From: Thiomicrospira sp. XS5
GTDB taxonomy: Bacteria; Pseudomonadota; Gammaproteobacteria; Thiomicrospirales; Thiomicrospiraceae
Direction of reading: 5' to 3'
Assembly (NCBI RefSeq): GCF_001507555.1
Contig: NZ_LQBO01000001.1
Span: forward strand, 124,001-188,000
DNA length: 64,000 nucleotides
The notes under the pieces are model-generated. The model saw only the letters and a program-made list of their open reading frames with translations. It searched no databases and was not told the DNA's origin. The position numbers and the translations under genes are program-made. Shown here one piece after another: positions 42,471 through 51,571 of this stretch (within the stretch, counting starts at the first letter, position 1; every line of letters begins with the position of its first letter).

Positions 42471-42856
42471 AACGCTTCGACGACATCAATGTCATTCCAT
42501 TGATTGACGTCATGCTGGTACTGCTGGCCGTGGTGCTGACCTCGGCCAGTTTTATCGTGCAGGATTCGCTGAACATCAAATTGCCGGAAACCGAAAGCAC
42601 CACCGAATACGTGCCACCGAAAGAGAAAGTGGTGAATTTCGCCATTGATGCCGACGGCCAATTGTTTATGGATGAAAAACCGACCCAATACCCGGCGTTG
42701 CCGACCGTTTTGAAGCCGCTGAACCCGAAAACCCCGCTGGTCATTAAAGTGGACGACAAAGCGGAATTCGGACGATTCATTCAATTGGTGGACGCCCTGA
42801 AAGCCCATAACCTGACCAATCTGACGTTTTTAACCGAAAAAGCGCAGAGCGAATAG
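42467..42856 (+). CDS. exbD: ExbD energy-coupling subunit
   Basis: The 129-residue protein has one N-terminal transmembrane helix, INVIPLIDVMLVLLAVVLTSA, with the essential Asp of the ExbD/TolR/MotB family (NVIPLIDVML). A periplasmic domain follows. It overlaps exbB by 4 nt and precedes tonB by 10 nt. Together with ExbB it forms the motor for the receptors elsewhere in the window. Confidence 0.93.
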   Translation: MKRFDDINVIPLIDVMLVLLAVVLTSASFIVQDSLNIKLPETESTTEYVPPKEKVVNFAIDADGQLFMDEKPTQYPALPTVLKPLNPKTPLVIKVDDKAEFGRFIQLVDALKAHNLTNLTFLTEKAQSE

Positions 42857-42866
42857 GAGGCCAAAT

Positions 42867-43691
42867 ATGCCAAAACGCACCCATACATCGCTCAAAGCCT
42901 TTGTGCTGACTCTGTTTCTATACAGCTCGGCTATCCTCGCCGCCGTCTGGCAATTCGACAGCCTGACCTACAGCGAAAAAACGCCGAACGTTCGCGAAGT
43001 GCCGATTAACATCAGCATGTATCAGACGCCAACACCGGTCAAGCCGGTTAAGGCCGTTGAACCACCGAAGCCTAAGCCTGCCGAGCCGGTAGAAGAAACC
43101 GTAACCGAACCGGAACCCATTGCGGAAATTCCGAAGCCGGAGCCAATTGCCAAGCCCAAACCAGCTAAGCAACCGAAGCCAGAACCTAAAAAAGTGGTCA
43201 AAAAAGAGATTCAAAAAGTCGTTAAAAAGCCGGTCGAAAAACCGAAACAAACAGCCAAAAAAGCGCCGACTCAGCCGGTGAAAAAAGTGGCGAAAGCCGC
43301 AACGCCGAAAGTGGTTGAACCGCAACCGGTGGAAAAAACCATTACCGAACAGCCCGCGCCTCCGACTTACAGCGCCTCGCAAATCGCCGATGCCGAAGAC
43401 CGCTATCTTTCCGAACTGAGTCGCACCCTGGCGCAACTGGCGCAGGACAGTTATCCGCGACGTGCCAAACGTCGTCACTGGGAAGGCGAAGTGGTGCTGA
43501 AGTTCGTGCTCTATCGTAATGGCGACATCAAACAGCTTCAGATTGTCGACGGCGATCGTCGCACCGTTTTAAACGACGCGGCTGTTGGCATCATTAAAGA
43601 CAAAATGGGAATGCGTTTCAAACCCTTCTATAAGGAAATCGAACGTAACCAATGGCACCTGACGGTGCCGGTCAACTTCTCATTGAACTGA
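42867..43691 (+). CDS. tonB: TonB energy-transducing protein
   Basis: The 274-residue protein has an N-terminal membrane anchor (FVLTLFLYSSAILAAVW) and a long Pro/Lys/Glu-rich periplasmic spacer (about 45-165) with PKPKP- and KKP-type repeats. The C-terminal TonB domain has YPRRAKRRHWEGEVVLKF and the closing WHLTVPVNFSLN. It delivers the motor's energy to outer-membrane receptors through their TonB boxes. It ends the Fur-boxed operon. Confidence 0.93.
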   Translation: MPKRTHTSLKAFVLTLFLYSSAILAAVWQFDSLTYSEKTPNVREVPINISMYQTPTPVKPVKAVEPPKPKPAEPVEETVTEPEPIAEIPKPEPIAKPKPAKQPKPEPKKVVKKEIQKVVKKPVEKPKQTAKKAPTQPVKKVAKAATPKVVEPQPVEKTITEQPAPPTYSASQIADAEDRYLSELSRTLAQLAQDSYPRRAKRRHWEGEVVLKFVLYRNGDIKQLQIVDGDRRTVLNDAAVGIIKDKMGMRFKPFYKEIERNQWHLTVPVNFSLN

Positions 43692-43702
43692 TTGAAGCAT
43701 CG

Positions 43703-43731
43703 AAAAAAGACAAGGGCGGGATGAATCCCGC
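43703..43731 (-). terminator. Intrinsic terminator of purU
   Basis: GCGGGA and TCCCGC pair around TGAA, and on the minus strand a T-rich run (TTGTCTTTTTT) follows. It begins 2 nt after the purU stop codon and also lies downstream of tonB. Confidence 0.7.
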
Positions 43732-43732
43732 A

Positions 43733-44590
43733 TCAGGCGCTGAACACCACCGTTTTGTTGCCGTGAATCAAAACCCGGTCTTCCAGGTGATAACGTAAAC
43801 CGCGGGACAACACGGTTTTTTCGACATCCCGGCCAAGACGGCGCATATCGTCGATGCTGTGGGAGTGGCTGACGCGAATCACGTCCTGCTCGATAATCGG
43901 CCCCGCATCGAGCTCTTCAGTCACGTAATGGCAGGTTGCGCCAATCAATTTCACGCCGCGCTCGTAGGCTTGGTGATACGGCTTAGCCCCGACAAAGGAC
44001 GGCAGAAAGCTGTGGTGGATATTGATTACTTTTCCGGCGTAATCCACACACATTTGCGGCGGTAGAATCTGCATATACCGCGCCAGCACGATGACATCGG
44101 CGTCGTACTGCGCCACCAGTTCCTGCGATTTCGCGAAGGCTTCCGGTTTGGTGTCCGGTGTCACCGGCACATGATGGAACGGAATGTCATACCATTCCAC
44201 CATGCGGCGCAAGTCGTCGTGATTGGCGATAACGCAGGCGACTTCACCCGGCAAGTCGCCTTCGTGCCAGCGGTACAATAAGTCCGCCAGACAGTGCGAT
44301 TCTTTCGACGCGAACAGTGCGATGCGTTTCGGCTGGGCCGAATCGGTCACCTGCCAATCCATTTGAAAACGTTCCGCAATGGTGGCGAATTTCGTTTTGA
44401 AGCCTTCCAGATCGTCGTTCAACGACTCCGCCAGAATTTCGTGGCGCATAAAAAACCACTTGTTCATGGCATCGGTATGGTGATTGGCTTCCACAATGGA
44501 ACCGCCTTCGTCCGCGATAAACCCGGCTACACTGGCGACGATGCCGACCTGATCCGGACAGGAAATGATTAAACGAAACACACGACTCAT
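43733..44590 (-). CDS. purU: Formyltetrahydrofolate deformylase
   Basis: The 285-residue enzyme hydrolyses 10-formyl-THF to formate and THF. An N-terminal ACT domain (FRLIISCPDQVGIVASVAGFI) is followed by a GART-like catalytic domain with NIHHSFLPSF and ELDAGPIIEQ, which give the Asn, His and Asp catalytic positions. I chose the ATG at 44590; the frame extends to 44686 but adds residues unlike the family. It balances one-carbon pools and supplies formate for purine synthesis. Confidence 0.94.
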   Translation of the reverse strand: MSRVFRLIISCPDQVGIVASVAGFIADEGGSIVEANHHTDAMNKWFFMRHEILAESLNDDLEGFKTKFATIAERFQMDWQVTDSAQPKRIALFASKESHCLADLLYRWHEGDLPGEVACVIANHDDLRRMVEWYDIPFHHVPVTPDTKPEAFAKSQELVAQYDADVIVLARYMQILPPQMCVDYAGKVINIHHSFLPSFVGAKPYHQAYERGVKLIGATCHYVTEELDAGPIIEQDVIRVSHSHSIDDMRRLGRDVEKTVLSRGLRYHLEDRVLIHGNKTVVFSA

Positions 44591-44691
44591 TCGTTTGACG
44601 CTCTCTAAATTCGTTAACTGGTTAAAAAGAAAAGGTATTTTAGCAGAACCGCCGCCCGACGGCACGAAAACAGAAAACCTTCTCAAATCGG

Positions 44692-44701
44692 CCAGGCCTG
44701 G
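44692..44701. repeat. CCAGGCCTGG copy between divergent purU and xthA
   Basis: It is flanked by AAATCGG and GCGTTTTA, in a divergent region where no terminator is expected. Confidence 0.95.
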
Positions 44702-44840
44702 GCGTTTTACGACTGACGATTTTTCACCTCGATTGAAGGCTTGGGTATGGGGGTTTGATTCCCTTTCTGTTATACTTTTGTACCATTAATTTTATTTATT
44801 ACTATTTTGCTAAACCTTACCCTGAACGGGCCGGAATTCT

Positions 44841-45662
44841 ATGAAAATCGTTTCTTTTAATGTCAACAGCGTGCGCATGCGCCTGCATCAACTTCAAGTT
44901 TTAACCGATCAATACGCGCCGGATATCATCGGGTTGCAGGAAACCAAGGTCCAGGACCATGAGTTCCCGATTAAAGACATTGAAGCCATGGGCTACCAAG
45001 CCATCTTCATGGGGCAGAAAACCCATTACGGCGTGGCCTTGCTTTTCAAGAACAACCTGACATTAAAAGACAGCCAGTTCGGCTGGGACCACGATGGCGA
45101 CGACGCCCAAAAGCGCATGATCATCGGCGACTTTGTCGATGCCGACGGAAATGAAGTCCGCGTCATCAACGGTTACTTCCCGCAAGGCGAAAACCGCAGC
45201 CATCCAACGAAATTTCCGGCCAAAGAAGCCTTTTATCAGGACTTGATGCAGTACCTGAACGAAAAGTGTTCACCGGAGCAGAACCTCATCGTGATGGGCG
45301 ATTTCAATATCTCGCCGGAAGACAAAGACATCGGCATCGGCGAACCCAACCGTAAGCGCTGGCTACGCGACGGCAAAACCAGCTTCCTGCCGGAAGAACG
45401 CGAATGGTGGGGCACGCTCATCAACTGGGGCCTGAAAGACACTTTCCGCCAAATCCATCCGGACGAAGACCGTATCTTCAGCTGGTTTGATTATCGCTCC
45501 AAAGGGTTCGCCGACGATCCGAAACGCGGACTGCGCATCGACACCTTATTGGCGACCAAACCCTTGGCGGCGAAAGCCACCGACAGCGGCGTGGCTTACG
45601 ACATCCGCGCCATGGAAAAGCCGTCCGACCACGCGCCAGTCTGGACCGACTTTCAGTTTTAA
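44841..45662 (+). CDS. xthA: Exodeoxyribonuclease III (AP endonuclease)
   Basis: The 273-residue DNA-repair nuclease cuts at abasic sites and degrades 3' ends. Catalytic features of the XthA/APE family are GLQETK (Glu), GDFNI (Asp and Asn) and the closing SDHAP with the catalytic His. Length and order match E. coli Xth (268). It is divergent from purU and precedes the flavin reductase gene by 40 nt. Confidence 0.96.
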   Translation: MKIVSFNVNSVRMRLHQLQVLTDQYAPDIIGLQETKVQDHEFPIKDIEAMGYQAIFMGQKTHYGVALLFKNNLTLKDSQFGWDHDGDDAQKRMIIGDFVDADGNEVRVINGYFPQGENRSHPTKFPAKEAFYQDLMQYLNEKCSPEQNLIVMGDFNISPEDKDIGIGEPNRKRWLRDGKTSFLPEEREWWGTLINWGLKDTFRQIHPDEDRIFSWFDYRSKGFADDPKRGLRIDTLLATKPLAAKATDSGVAYDIRAMEKPSDHAPVWTDFQF

Positions 45663-45702
45663 TGCCACGACACGCGCTTAACAGAAAACTTTAGGAACCA
45701 TC

Positions 45703-46395
45703 ATGCCGAATACCGAAATGCAGCCCATGACTCTCGTCGAAAAGCACTTGCTGAACGACACCACGCTGCTGATGAAACTCAAACCGTCCAAAGCTTTCGA
45801 TTATCAAAGCGGGCAATACGTCATGCTCGGCTTGACCCCGACGGAACTCAAGCCCTTTTCCATCGCGTCCGCGCCGAAAGACGACGGTTTGATTGAATTG
45901 CACATTCGCAACCAGGACAACTCCGAGTGGATGCAGGATTTGTTCGGCCTTGATACCGGTGTGACCCTATACATTCAGGGGCCAAACGACCAATATCGTT
46001 TGGATACGCCGGAGGCGCTCGCCAAAAAACAACGCACCATTTTCGTGGCCGGCGGCACCGGTTTTGCGCCGATGTTTGCGTTATTGGAAAGCTTGCTGGA
46101 ACGCGGTCATGACCGACCGATTGAATTTTATTGGGGCGCTCAAATCCAAGCGGATCTTTACCGTGATGCGGAAATGAAAGCCCTGGCCGAACGTCATTCG
46201 TCATTGGATTACACGACGGTTTTGTCTGGACAAGTGGATGAAAGCGCGCCGGAAAAACTGGTACACCACCAAGTCTTGAAGGACTTCCCGGATTTGAGCG
46301 ATGCCCGCGTCTATCTTTGTGGCCCTTGGCCGATGCAGGAAGCCGCCAAAGCCGATTTCATCGCCGCCGGCTTGCCCGCCGACGCCTTTAACTGA
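45703..46395 (+). CDS. fre: NAD(P)H-flavin reductase, Fre family
   Basis: The 230-residue protein has an FAD/FMN-binding beta-barrel (KPFSIASAP, the RxYS-type flavin motif) and an NAD(P) domain (VAGGTGFAPMFALLESL and VYLCGPWPMQEAA). There is no 2Fe-2S domain, so it fits the Fre/LuxG group that supplies free reduced flavin, and CDP-6-deoxyglucose reductase-like proteins less well. It could feed flavin-dependent monooxygenases or iron-reducing steps. It starts 40 nt after xthA. Confidence 0.85.
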   Translation: MPNTEMQPMTLVEKHLLNDTTLLMKLKPSKAFDYQSGQYVMLGLTPTELKPFSIASAPKDDGLIELHIRNQDNSEWMQDLFGLDTGVTLYIQGPNDQYRLDTPEALAKKQRTIFVAGGTGFAPMFALLESLLERGHDRPIEFYWGAQIQADLYRDAEMKALAERHSSLDYTTVLSGQVDESAPEKLVHHQVLKDFPDLSDARVYLCGPWPMQEAAKADFIAAGLPADAFN

Positions 46396-46406
46396 TTCGG
46401 TTCCGC

Positions 46407-46832
46407 TCAATCACTGGCCAGCTTTTTCAAGGCCTCAATGCGCGCCTCGTCAAAGCCTTCCGGCCACTTCTCGGGGTGCTCCAAATCTTTCAGGTGCACG
46501 CCCTCTTCCGGCAGTTTCGGTAACTCGAAGTGCGTTACCCAAGGCACGTTATGTTGATACATATACGCGCCCTCAGTACTGTCGACCGCCGATAAATGAT
46601 ACAGGTGTTCAAACACCTCGTCGGCGTATTGCGGCGCCACAATGACGCGCAACATGTCCATTTCCTGCCAGTCTTTTTCCGACAACAGCGAATGCTGATT
46701 ACGGATCGACACATACTCCGTCGCCAGAATGTGGTCTCTTTGATACAGGTCATCCAAAATGGCTTTGGAGTGTCCACGCGACAGCACGCATACAATGGAT
46801 TTGGCCTGCAGACAGTGGTCTTGATTCAACAC
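46407..46832 (-). CDS. PII-like small protein, third gene of the DUF1538 operon
   Basis: The 141-residue protein starts with GTG (GGAG upstream). It has the size and alternating strand-helix layout of PII-superfamily trimers (SIVCVLSRGHSKAILDDLY, LRVIVAPQYADEVFEHLYHL) but lacks the PROSITE PII motifs, so it is a distant PII-like member. The C-terminus has a conserved-looking WVTHFELPKLPEE. It begins 14 nt after the upstream PII gene. Its ligand is unknown; a partner of the transporter is the natural inference. Confidence 0.6.
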   Translation of the reverse strand: MLNQDHCLQAKSIVCVLSRGHSKAILDDLYQRDHILATEYVSIRNQHSLLSEKDWQEMDMLRVIVAPQYADEVFEHLYHLSAVDSTEGAYMYQHNVPWVTHFELPKLPEEGVHLKDLEHPEKWPEGFDEARIEALKKLASD

Positions 46833-46846
46833 AATTCCGTCTCCGC

Positions 46847-47257
46847 TTATTGCTCTGGCATGGCGATGGTGGTCGCGGCGGTTTTCAAAGCGCGCTCTTT
46901 CTCAATGCGTTCGATGATGTTCGGCGGAATGTAAGCGGCGGCTTTTTCCAACGGCGTAACAAACATAATGCCCATGCCCGGCGTGTCCAACTGACCGGCG
47001 ATGAACATCTCGGCAAAGACTTCCTCTTCCTGCTGTTTGGACACCATGATTTGGATAACTTCCTTTTCCGCCTCCACGGTGATACTCAACAGCCCTAAGC
47101 GTTCACGCACCCCGGCACCCCGGCCGTAATGGATGGACGCACCCTGTGCGCCTGCGGCTCTGGCCGCGGCCACAATGGCATCGCCTTTGCCGCGCGGCAC
47201 CATGCAGGTAATCAGCGACACATCGGTCAAAATCGTCATTTCTTTCTGTAATTTCAT
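46847..47257 (-). CDS. PII-family regulator, second gene of the DUF1538 operon
   Basis: The 136-residue protein has the ferredoxin-like PII fold (VSLITCMVPRGKGDAIVAAARAAGAQG, then GMGIMFVTPLEKA as the closing segment). The normal T-loop with a uridylylation Tyr is absent; YGRGAGVRERLG occupies its place. It therefore binds a nucleotide or metabolite but is not regulated by GlnD. The ATG comes one base after the stop of the DUF1538 transporter gene, with AAGGAG 7 nt upstream, so the two are translationally coupled. I infer that it gates the transporter. Confidence 0.78.
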   Translation of the reverse strand: MKLQKEMTILTDVSLITCMVPRGKGDAIVAAARAAGAQGASIHYGRGAGVRERLGLLSITVEAEKEVIQIMVSKQQEEEVFAEMFIAGQLDTPGMGIMFVTPLEKAAAYIPPNIIERIEKERALKTAATTIAMPEQ

Positions 47258-47258
47258 C

Positions 47259-48989
47259 CTACGACTCCTTAGCGTCCATGGCGGTTTTCAGCGCGGCCTT
47301 TTCCTGGCGCATGCAACGTAATTTAATCCACAATCCAGTCAATAATACGGTGATGATCGGTCCGATGGAGGCCATCGACAGAATGCCGAATCCCTCCACC
47401 ACGCCGACGGCCTGACCCAGCCCCAATCCCATTGCCAGAACCAACGGCACCGTGACCGGCCCGGTGGTCACCCCGGCACTGTCCCAGGCGACGTTCACGA
47501 ACTCTTCCGACGACAACACCGTCAGCACCAACGCAAACAGGTAAGCCGGAATCAACAACCAGGCCAGTGACCAATCGAAAATGATTTTCGACACCCCGAT
47601 CGCAATACCTACGCCCACCCCGAGCGACACCGCCATCATCAGGGTTTGTTTTTTGAAAGCGCCGTTGGTCAAGCGCTCCACCGTCATGCCCAAGGCATTC
47701 AAGGCCGGTTCCGCCAAAGTCGCCCCAAAGCCTAGGGCAAACGCAAACAGCACCGTAATGGCAATGCCCATACTAAACCAGTAGAGTGGCGATTCTTTAA
47801 TGGATTCAATACCGGTGAAGGCGCCGGGAATCATTTCACCGGCCTGACCGCCAAGTTTCGCCAAGCCGTAGGTCAGCCCCAGGTTGAAAATAATCATCCC
47901 CACCACCGAAAACGCCAACCCAAGCATCACCACCTGTGCGTTTTGCAAACGATCCCGCAACAAGAACACCAGCACCAATCCCAGAAACAATACCAGCGGC
48001 ACGATGGCGCGAATCCCGGCGATGATCTCCACATAAGGTGTGGTTTCATACCAGAACACCGGTGCTTTATTCATGAAATGACTCAAGGCTTCGATTTCCG
48101 CGATCGACACCGTGCTATGGATGTAAAGCGCCAGCAACTGCACGCCCATAATCGGGAACAAGGACGCCAAGGTTACAATGCCAAAACCGGACAACGACTG
48201 ATTGCCGCTCCCGGCCGCCGAGGCAATACCGATGCCCAGCGCCAACACCAATGGCACCGTGACCGGCCCGGTGGTCACCGCCCCACTGTCCCAGGCCAAA
48301 CCAATCAAATGCACCAGTTCGGGATGTTGCATGCTGTAAAGGGTAATCAACAAGGTCGGAATCACGGTCAAGAAAATCAGCGGTTTCAAGCTCCAGTCAT
48401 AGATAAACCGCAAAGTGCCCAGCACGGCGGCCAGCCCGACGCCACCGCCGACCACCAAGACCAGCATGCCCGGCCAATGGTTCAATAAAGCATATAAATA
48501 GGGGGCGCTTTTCGGGTCGACATTGGCACCGGCGGCTTTCAAAGCGCCGATGGCCGGTTCCGCGAACGTCACCCCGATGCCGAGCAGAAAAGCGATCAAC
48601 AGCACCACCGGCAAGGTCGATTTCTGCGGTAGCTTATTACCGATTACCTCCCCGAATGGCATTAACCCGAGGCGCAGGCCCTCCATAAAAAACATCAGCC
48701 CGAAAATCACCGCCAACATGCCGCCGAGAATAATGGACGCATCGGCAACCGGCTGCCGCAAAATCAATATTTGAAACAACGCCAGATAAATCGTCAAAGG
48801 CATGACCGCTTTCAGTTGTTCAAAGACCTTGGATTGCAGATAAGGCCGCAATAAGCGATAGGCATCAACCGGTTTGATTTGGAATTTCTGATACGCCGCT
48901 TCCGGCGAATGGGTCAGTTCGTTGTAGGTAATGACTTTGGTATTGAAACGTTCGTGCTGGACGATGTCGTGAAACGAGACCTTTTTCAT
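47259..48989 (-). CDS. DUF1538 integral membrane protein (two-domain transporter)
   Basis: The 576-residue protein is almost entirely transmembrane and contains two DUF1538 domains. The halves share AEPA-containing helices and the near-identical motif WDSGAVTTGPVTVPLVLA at about 232-255 and WDSAGVTTGPVTVPLVLA at about 500-522, which points to an internal duplication typical of secondary transporters. The N-terminal 60 residues are soluble. The substrate is unknown; a cation or bicarbonate role would fit PII control but is not shown. It leads an operon with two PII-like genes. Confidence 0.85.
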   Translation of the reverse strand: MKKVSFHDIVQHERFNTKVITYNELTHSPEAAYQKFQIKPVDAYRLLRPYLQSKVFEQLKAVMPLTIYLALFQILILRQPVADASIILGGMLAVIFGLMFFMEGLRLGLMPFGEVIGNKLPQKSTLPVVLLIAFLLGIGVTFAEPAIGALKAAGANVDPKSAPYLYALLNHWPGMLVLVVGGGVGLAAVLGTLRFIYDWSLKPLIFLTVIPTLLITLYSMQHPELVHLIGLAWDSGAVTTGPVTVPLVLALGIGIASAAGSGNQSLSGFGIVTLASLFPIMGVQLLALYIHSTVSIAEIEALSHFMNKAPVFWYETTPYVEIIAGIRAIVPLVLFLGLVLVFLLRDRLQNAQVVMLGLAFSVVGMIIFNLGLTYGLAKLGGQAGEMIPGAFTGIESIKESPLYWFSMGIAITVLFAFALGFGATLAEPALNALGMTVERLTNGAFKKQTLMMAVSLGVGVGIAIGVSKIIFDWSLAWLLIPAYLFALVLTVLSSEEFVNVAWDSAGVTTGPVTVPLVLAMGLGLGQAVGVVEGFGILSMASIGPIITVLLTGLWIKLRCMRQEKAALKTAMDAKES

Positions 48990-49151
48990 GGGTCGAGAGT
49001 GCCTTAAGGGTTATTGGAATTATTTTTATAATCGATTGTTTTTATTATTTAAAACGCGGTTGAGCGTCGTCATGCTTGCAATCTTAGCAGGGAAATTTGC
49101 AAAGATAAACCAAACGACGCCGCTTCACACTGAACCACGTGCGAAATCTGC

Positions 49152-49175
49152 AAAACCGCCAGGCCTGGCCGTTTT
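49152..49175. repeat. CCAGGCCTGG copy with AAAACCG/CCGTTTT arms
   Basis: The core is 49159-49168. It lies after rdgB and upstream of the DUF1538 gene and could terminate rdgB. Confidence 0.92.
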
Positions 49176-49197
49176 CAGGCCATCAACCAACACTTGG

Positions 49198-49806
49198 TTA
49201 TAACGTTTTCAGCTGTTTCAACAAGGCCTGCACCGCTTGCGCACGGTGGCTCACCTGATTTTTAACCGCTTTCGACAGCTCCGCCACCGCGCAATCGTGG
49301 GCGTCCATCCAAATCAACGGGTCATAACCGAAGCCGCCCTCACCGCGCGGTTCGGTCAGCACCTCGCCGCACCATTGCCCCAACCCGATGACCGGCACCG
49401 GGTCTTCGCTGTGGCGCACGAACACCATGGCACAGTAATAGCAGGCCTGGCGGTTTTCCACATCGGCCATTTCGTCCAGCAGTTTCTGGTTATTCAAGGC
49501 GTCGGAAGCCGGATGACCGTGATACCCTTCCGCATAACGCGCCGAATAAATGCCCGGCCGCCCTTGCAAGGCCTCCACTTCCAACCCGGAGTCGTCGGCG
49601 ATGGCGGGCAAGCCGGTTTTCGCGCTGGCGAAGCGGGCTTTGATAATGGCGTTTTCGATAAAGCTCAAACCGTCTTCCACCGCTTCTTCGGCGAAAAATT
49701 CAGATTGCGCACGTACCTGACACCCCAACGGCGCCAGGAGTTCGCGCATTTCCGCCAGCTTACCGGCGTTGCCGGTCGCCAGCACCAGTTCACGGGGCAT
49801 CGTCAT
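49198..49806 (-). CDS. rdgB: dITP/XTP pyrophosphatase (Ham1/RdgB)
   Basis: The 202-residue enzyme hydrolyses dITP, XTP and similar non-canonical purine triphosphates to monophosphates, protecting DNA and RNA. Family motifs are LATGNAGKLAEM at the N-terminus, ADDSGLEVEAL with the catalytic acids, GIYSARYAEG and GEGGFGYDPLIW. It begins one base after the rph stop, so it is coupled to rph, as in many bacteria. It carries a near-copy (GCAGGCCTGG, 49441-49450) of the iterated palindrome. Confidence 0.95.
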   Translation of the reverse strand: MTMPRELVLATGNAGKLAEMRELLAPLGCQVRAQSEFFAEEAVEDGLSFIENAIIKARFASAKTGLPAIADDSGLEVEALQGRPGIYSARYAEGYHGHPASDALNNQKLLDEMADVENRQACYYCAMVFVRHSEDPVPVIGLGQWCGEVLTEPRGEGGFGYDPLIWMDAHDCAVAELSKAVKNQVSHRAQAVQALLKQLKTL

Positions 49807-49807
49807 C

Positions 49808-50527
49808 TCAAGCCCCTGCCAACATGTTTTTCTGCAAACCGATCAGTTCCTGAATGCCTTTTTGCCCCAAGGCAATCATCGCATTCATTTCCTCAAGCGA
49901 GTAAGGTTCCGCTTCCGCCGTGCCTTGTACTTCGATAAAACGGCCGTCCTCGGCCATCACCAAATTCATATCGGTTTCGGCATTGGAGTCTTCCGCATAA
50001 TCCAAGTCCAGCACCGGCGTGCCCTGATAAATGCCCACCGACACCGAACCGACGTGATGCAAAATCGGGCTTTCCGTCAAAACGCCTTTGGCGATCAAAC
50101 GTTCCACCGCCAAGGCCAGAGCTGCAAAACCGCCGGTAATGGAGGCGGTGCGCGTGCCGCCATCAGCCTGAATCACATCGCAATCCACCACAATGGTTCT
50201 TTCGCCCAGCTTTTTCATGTCCACACCGGCACGTAAAGAACGGCCAATCAAACGCTGAATCTCCACCGTGCGGCCGCCTTGTTTACCGGCATTGGCTTCA
50301 CGACGCATGCGGCTATCGGTCGAGCGCGGCAACATACCGTATTCCGCGGTAATCCAACCCTGGCTCTGGCCTTTCAAAAACGGCGGCACCTTTTCTTCCA
50401 CGGTGGCATTGCAAATGACTTTGGTATCGCCGAACTCGATCAATACCGACCCTTCCGCATGCTTGGTAAAATCCTTGGTTAAGGTCACCGCTCTTAATTG
50501 ATCGGTCTCTCTGCCACTTGGTCTCAT
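49808..50527 (-). CDS. rph: Ribonuclease PH
   Basis: The 239-residue phosphorolytic exoribonuclease trims tRNA 3' ends. [12 protein letters not shown] at the start, [14 protein letters not shown], and the metal- and phosphate-site region [17 protein letters not shown] are diagnostic. The ATG at 50527 has GGAAGGAA upstream, and the frame extends without meaning to 50722. It is divergent from yicC and coupled to rdgB. Unlike E. coli K-12, the gene seems intact. Confidence 0.96.
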   Translation of the reverse strand: MRPSGRETDQLRAVTLTKDFTKHAEGSVLIEFGDTKVICNATVEEKVPPFLKGQSQGWITAEYGMLPRSTDSRMRREANAGKQGGRTVEIQRLIGRSLRAGVDMKKLGERTIVVDCDVIQADGGTRTASITGGFAALALAVERLIAKGVLTESPILHHVGSVSVGIYQGTPVLDLDYAEDSNAETDMNLVMAEDGRFIEVQGTAEAEPYSLEEMNAMIALGQKGIQELIGLQKNMLAGA

Positions 50528-50651
50528 AGTCTTTTCCTTCCTTTCGATGCGGGCTTCGACAATTAAAACCGCCAACGCCCTGCAAAACGTGCCATAAATC
50601 TTTAAAATGGTGGCAATTATACCAATCCAACTCCATGAACCGTCAAAAAAT

Positions 50652-50661
50652 CCAGGCCTGA
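50652..50661. repeat. One-base variant of the iterated palindrome between divergent rph and yicC
   Basis: CCAGGCCTGA differs from the 10-mer at its last base; the wider stretch CCGTC...GACGG makes a stem. Confidence 0.7.
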
Positions 50662-50692
50662 CGGCTCGGCACTCGGCCATAAGGACACACAC

Positions 50693-51550
50693 ATGAAAAG
50701 CATGACCGCCTTTTTCATTCACCCACAGTCATTCGATTGGGGCGCGCTTCGCTGGGAAATGCGCTCCGTCAACCATCGCTATTTGGAGTTGCATTTCAAA
50801 TTGCCCGACGCCGCCAAATCGTTGGAACCGGCCATTCGGGAAGCCATCAAACCCTTTCTGGCCCGCGGCAAGGTTGAACTGAACTTGCATCTGTCGCCCA
50901 CGCAAAACACTCAGGATTTCAGCCTCAACCAGCCATTGCTCACCGGCCTGACCGACGCCATCAACCAGATTCAAGCCGCCTTGCCGGAAGCCACTCAGAT
51001 GAATCCGGTGGAATTGCTGAAATGGCCAGGCCTGGTGGAAACCGATACGGAAAACAGCGTTCACACCGATGACATTCTCGCCGCACTCAACAATGGTTTG
51101 AGCGAATTCGACCAGATTCGCCAGCGCGAAGGCGAGGCTCTGAGCCAAATCATCCACGAAAAACTGCAAGCAATGCGTGAACACCTCACCCAGGCACGCC
51201 AACTGCTGCCCGGCATCCGCCAGCACTACGCCGACCAATTGAAACAACGCATCGCCGAACACACCGACACCTTGGATGAAGGGCGTTTTCACCAGGAAAT
51301 CGCCATTCAAGCCCAGAAAATGGATGTCGCCGAAGAATTGGATCGGTTGGAAACCCACCTGGACGAAGTGGAAAGGCTGCGCCATGAGCCAGGGCTTGTC
51401 GGGCGACGACTGGATTTTCTAATGCAAGAACTCAACCGCGAAGCCAACACCCTCGGATCGAAATCCATCGACAGCCGAACCGCGCAAATCGGCGTGGAAC
51501 TGAAAGTATTGATTGAACAGATTCGCGAACAAGTACAAAATATCGAATAA
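50693..51550 (+). CDS. yicC: YicC-family endoribonuclease
   Basis: The 285-residue protein begins MKSMTAFF with the family's [15 protein letters not shown] and ends in [22 protein letters not shown], the highly conserved C-terminal motif with the metal-binding Glu residues. YicC proteins act on RNA as endoribonucleases. The gene is divergent from rph, an arrangement shared with E. coli. A CCAGGCCTGG copy at 51026-51035 encodes PGL. Confidence 0.94.
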   Translation: MKSMTAFFIHPQSFDWGALRWEMRSVNHRYLELHFKLPDAAKSLEPAIREAIKPFLARGKVELNLHLSPTQNTQDFSLNQPLLTGLTDAINQIQAALPEATQMNPVELLKWPGLVETDTENSVHTDDILAALNNGLSEFDQIRQREGEALSQIIHEKLQAMREHLTQARQLLPGIRQHYADQLKQRIAEHTDTLDEGRFHQEIAIQAQKMDVAEELDRLETHLDEVERLRHEPGLVGRRLDFLMQELNREANTLGSKSIDSRTAQIGVELKVLIEQIREQVQNIE

Positions 51551-51571
51551 TAACGTTACCGGACCAACCAC

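Noticed and set aside
42918..43478. 186-residue Arg/Phe-rich open frame opposite tonB
   Set aside because: Mirror of the Pro/Lys-rich TonB spacer.
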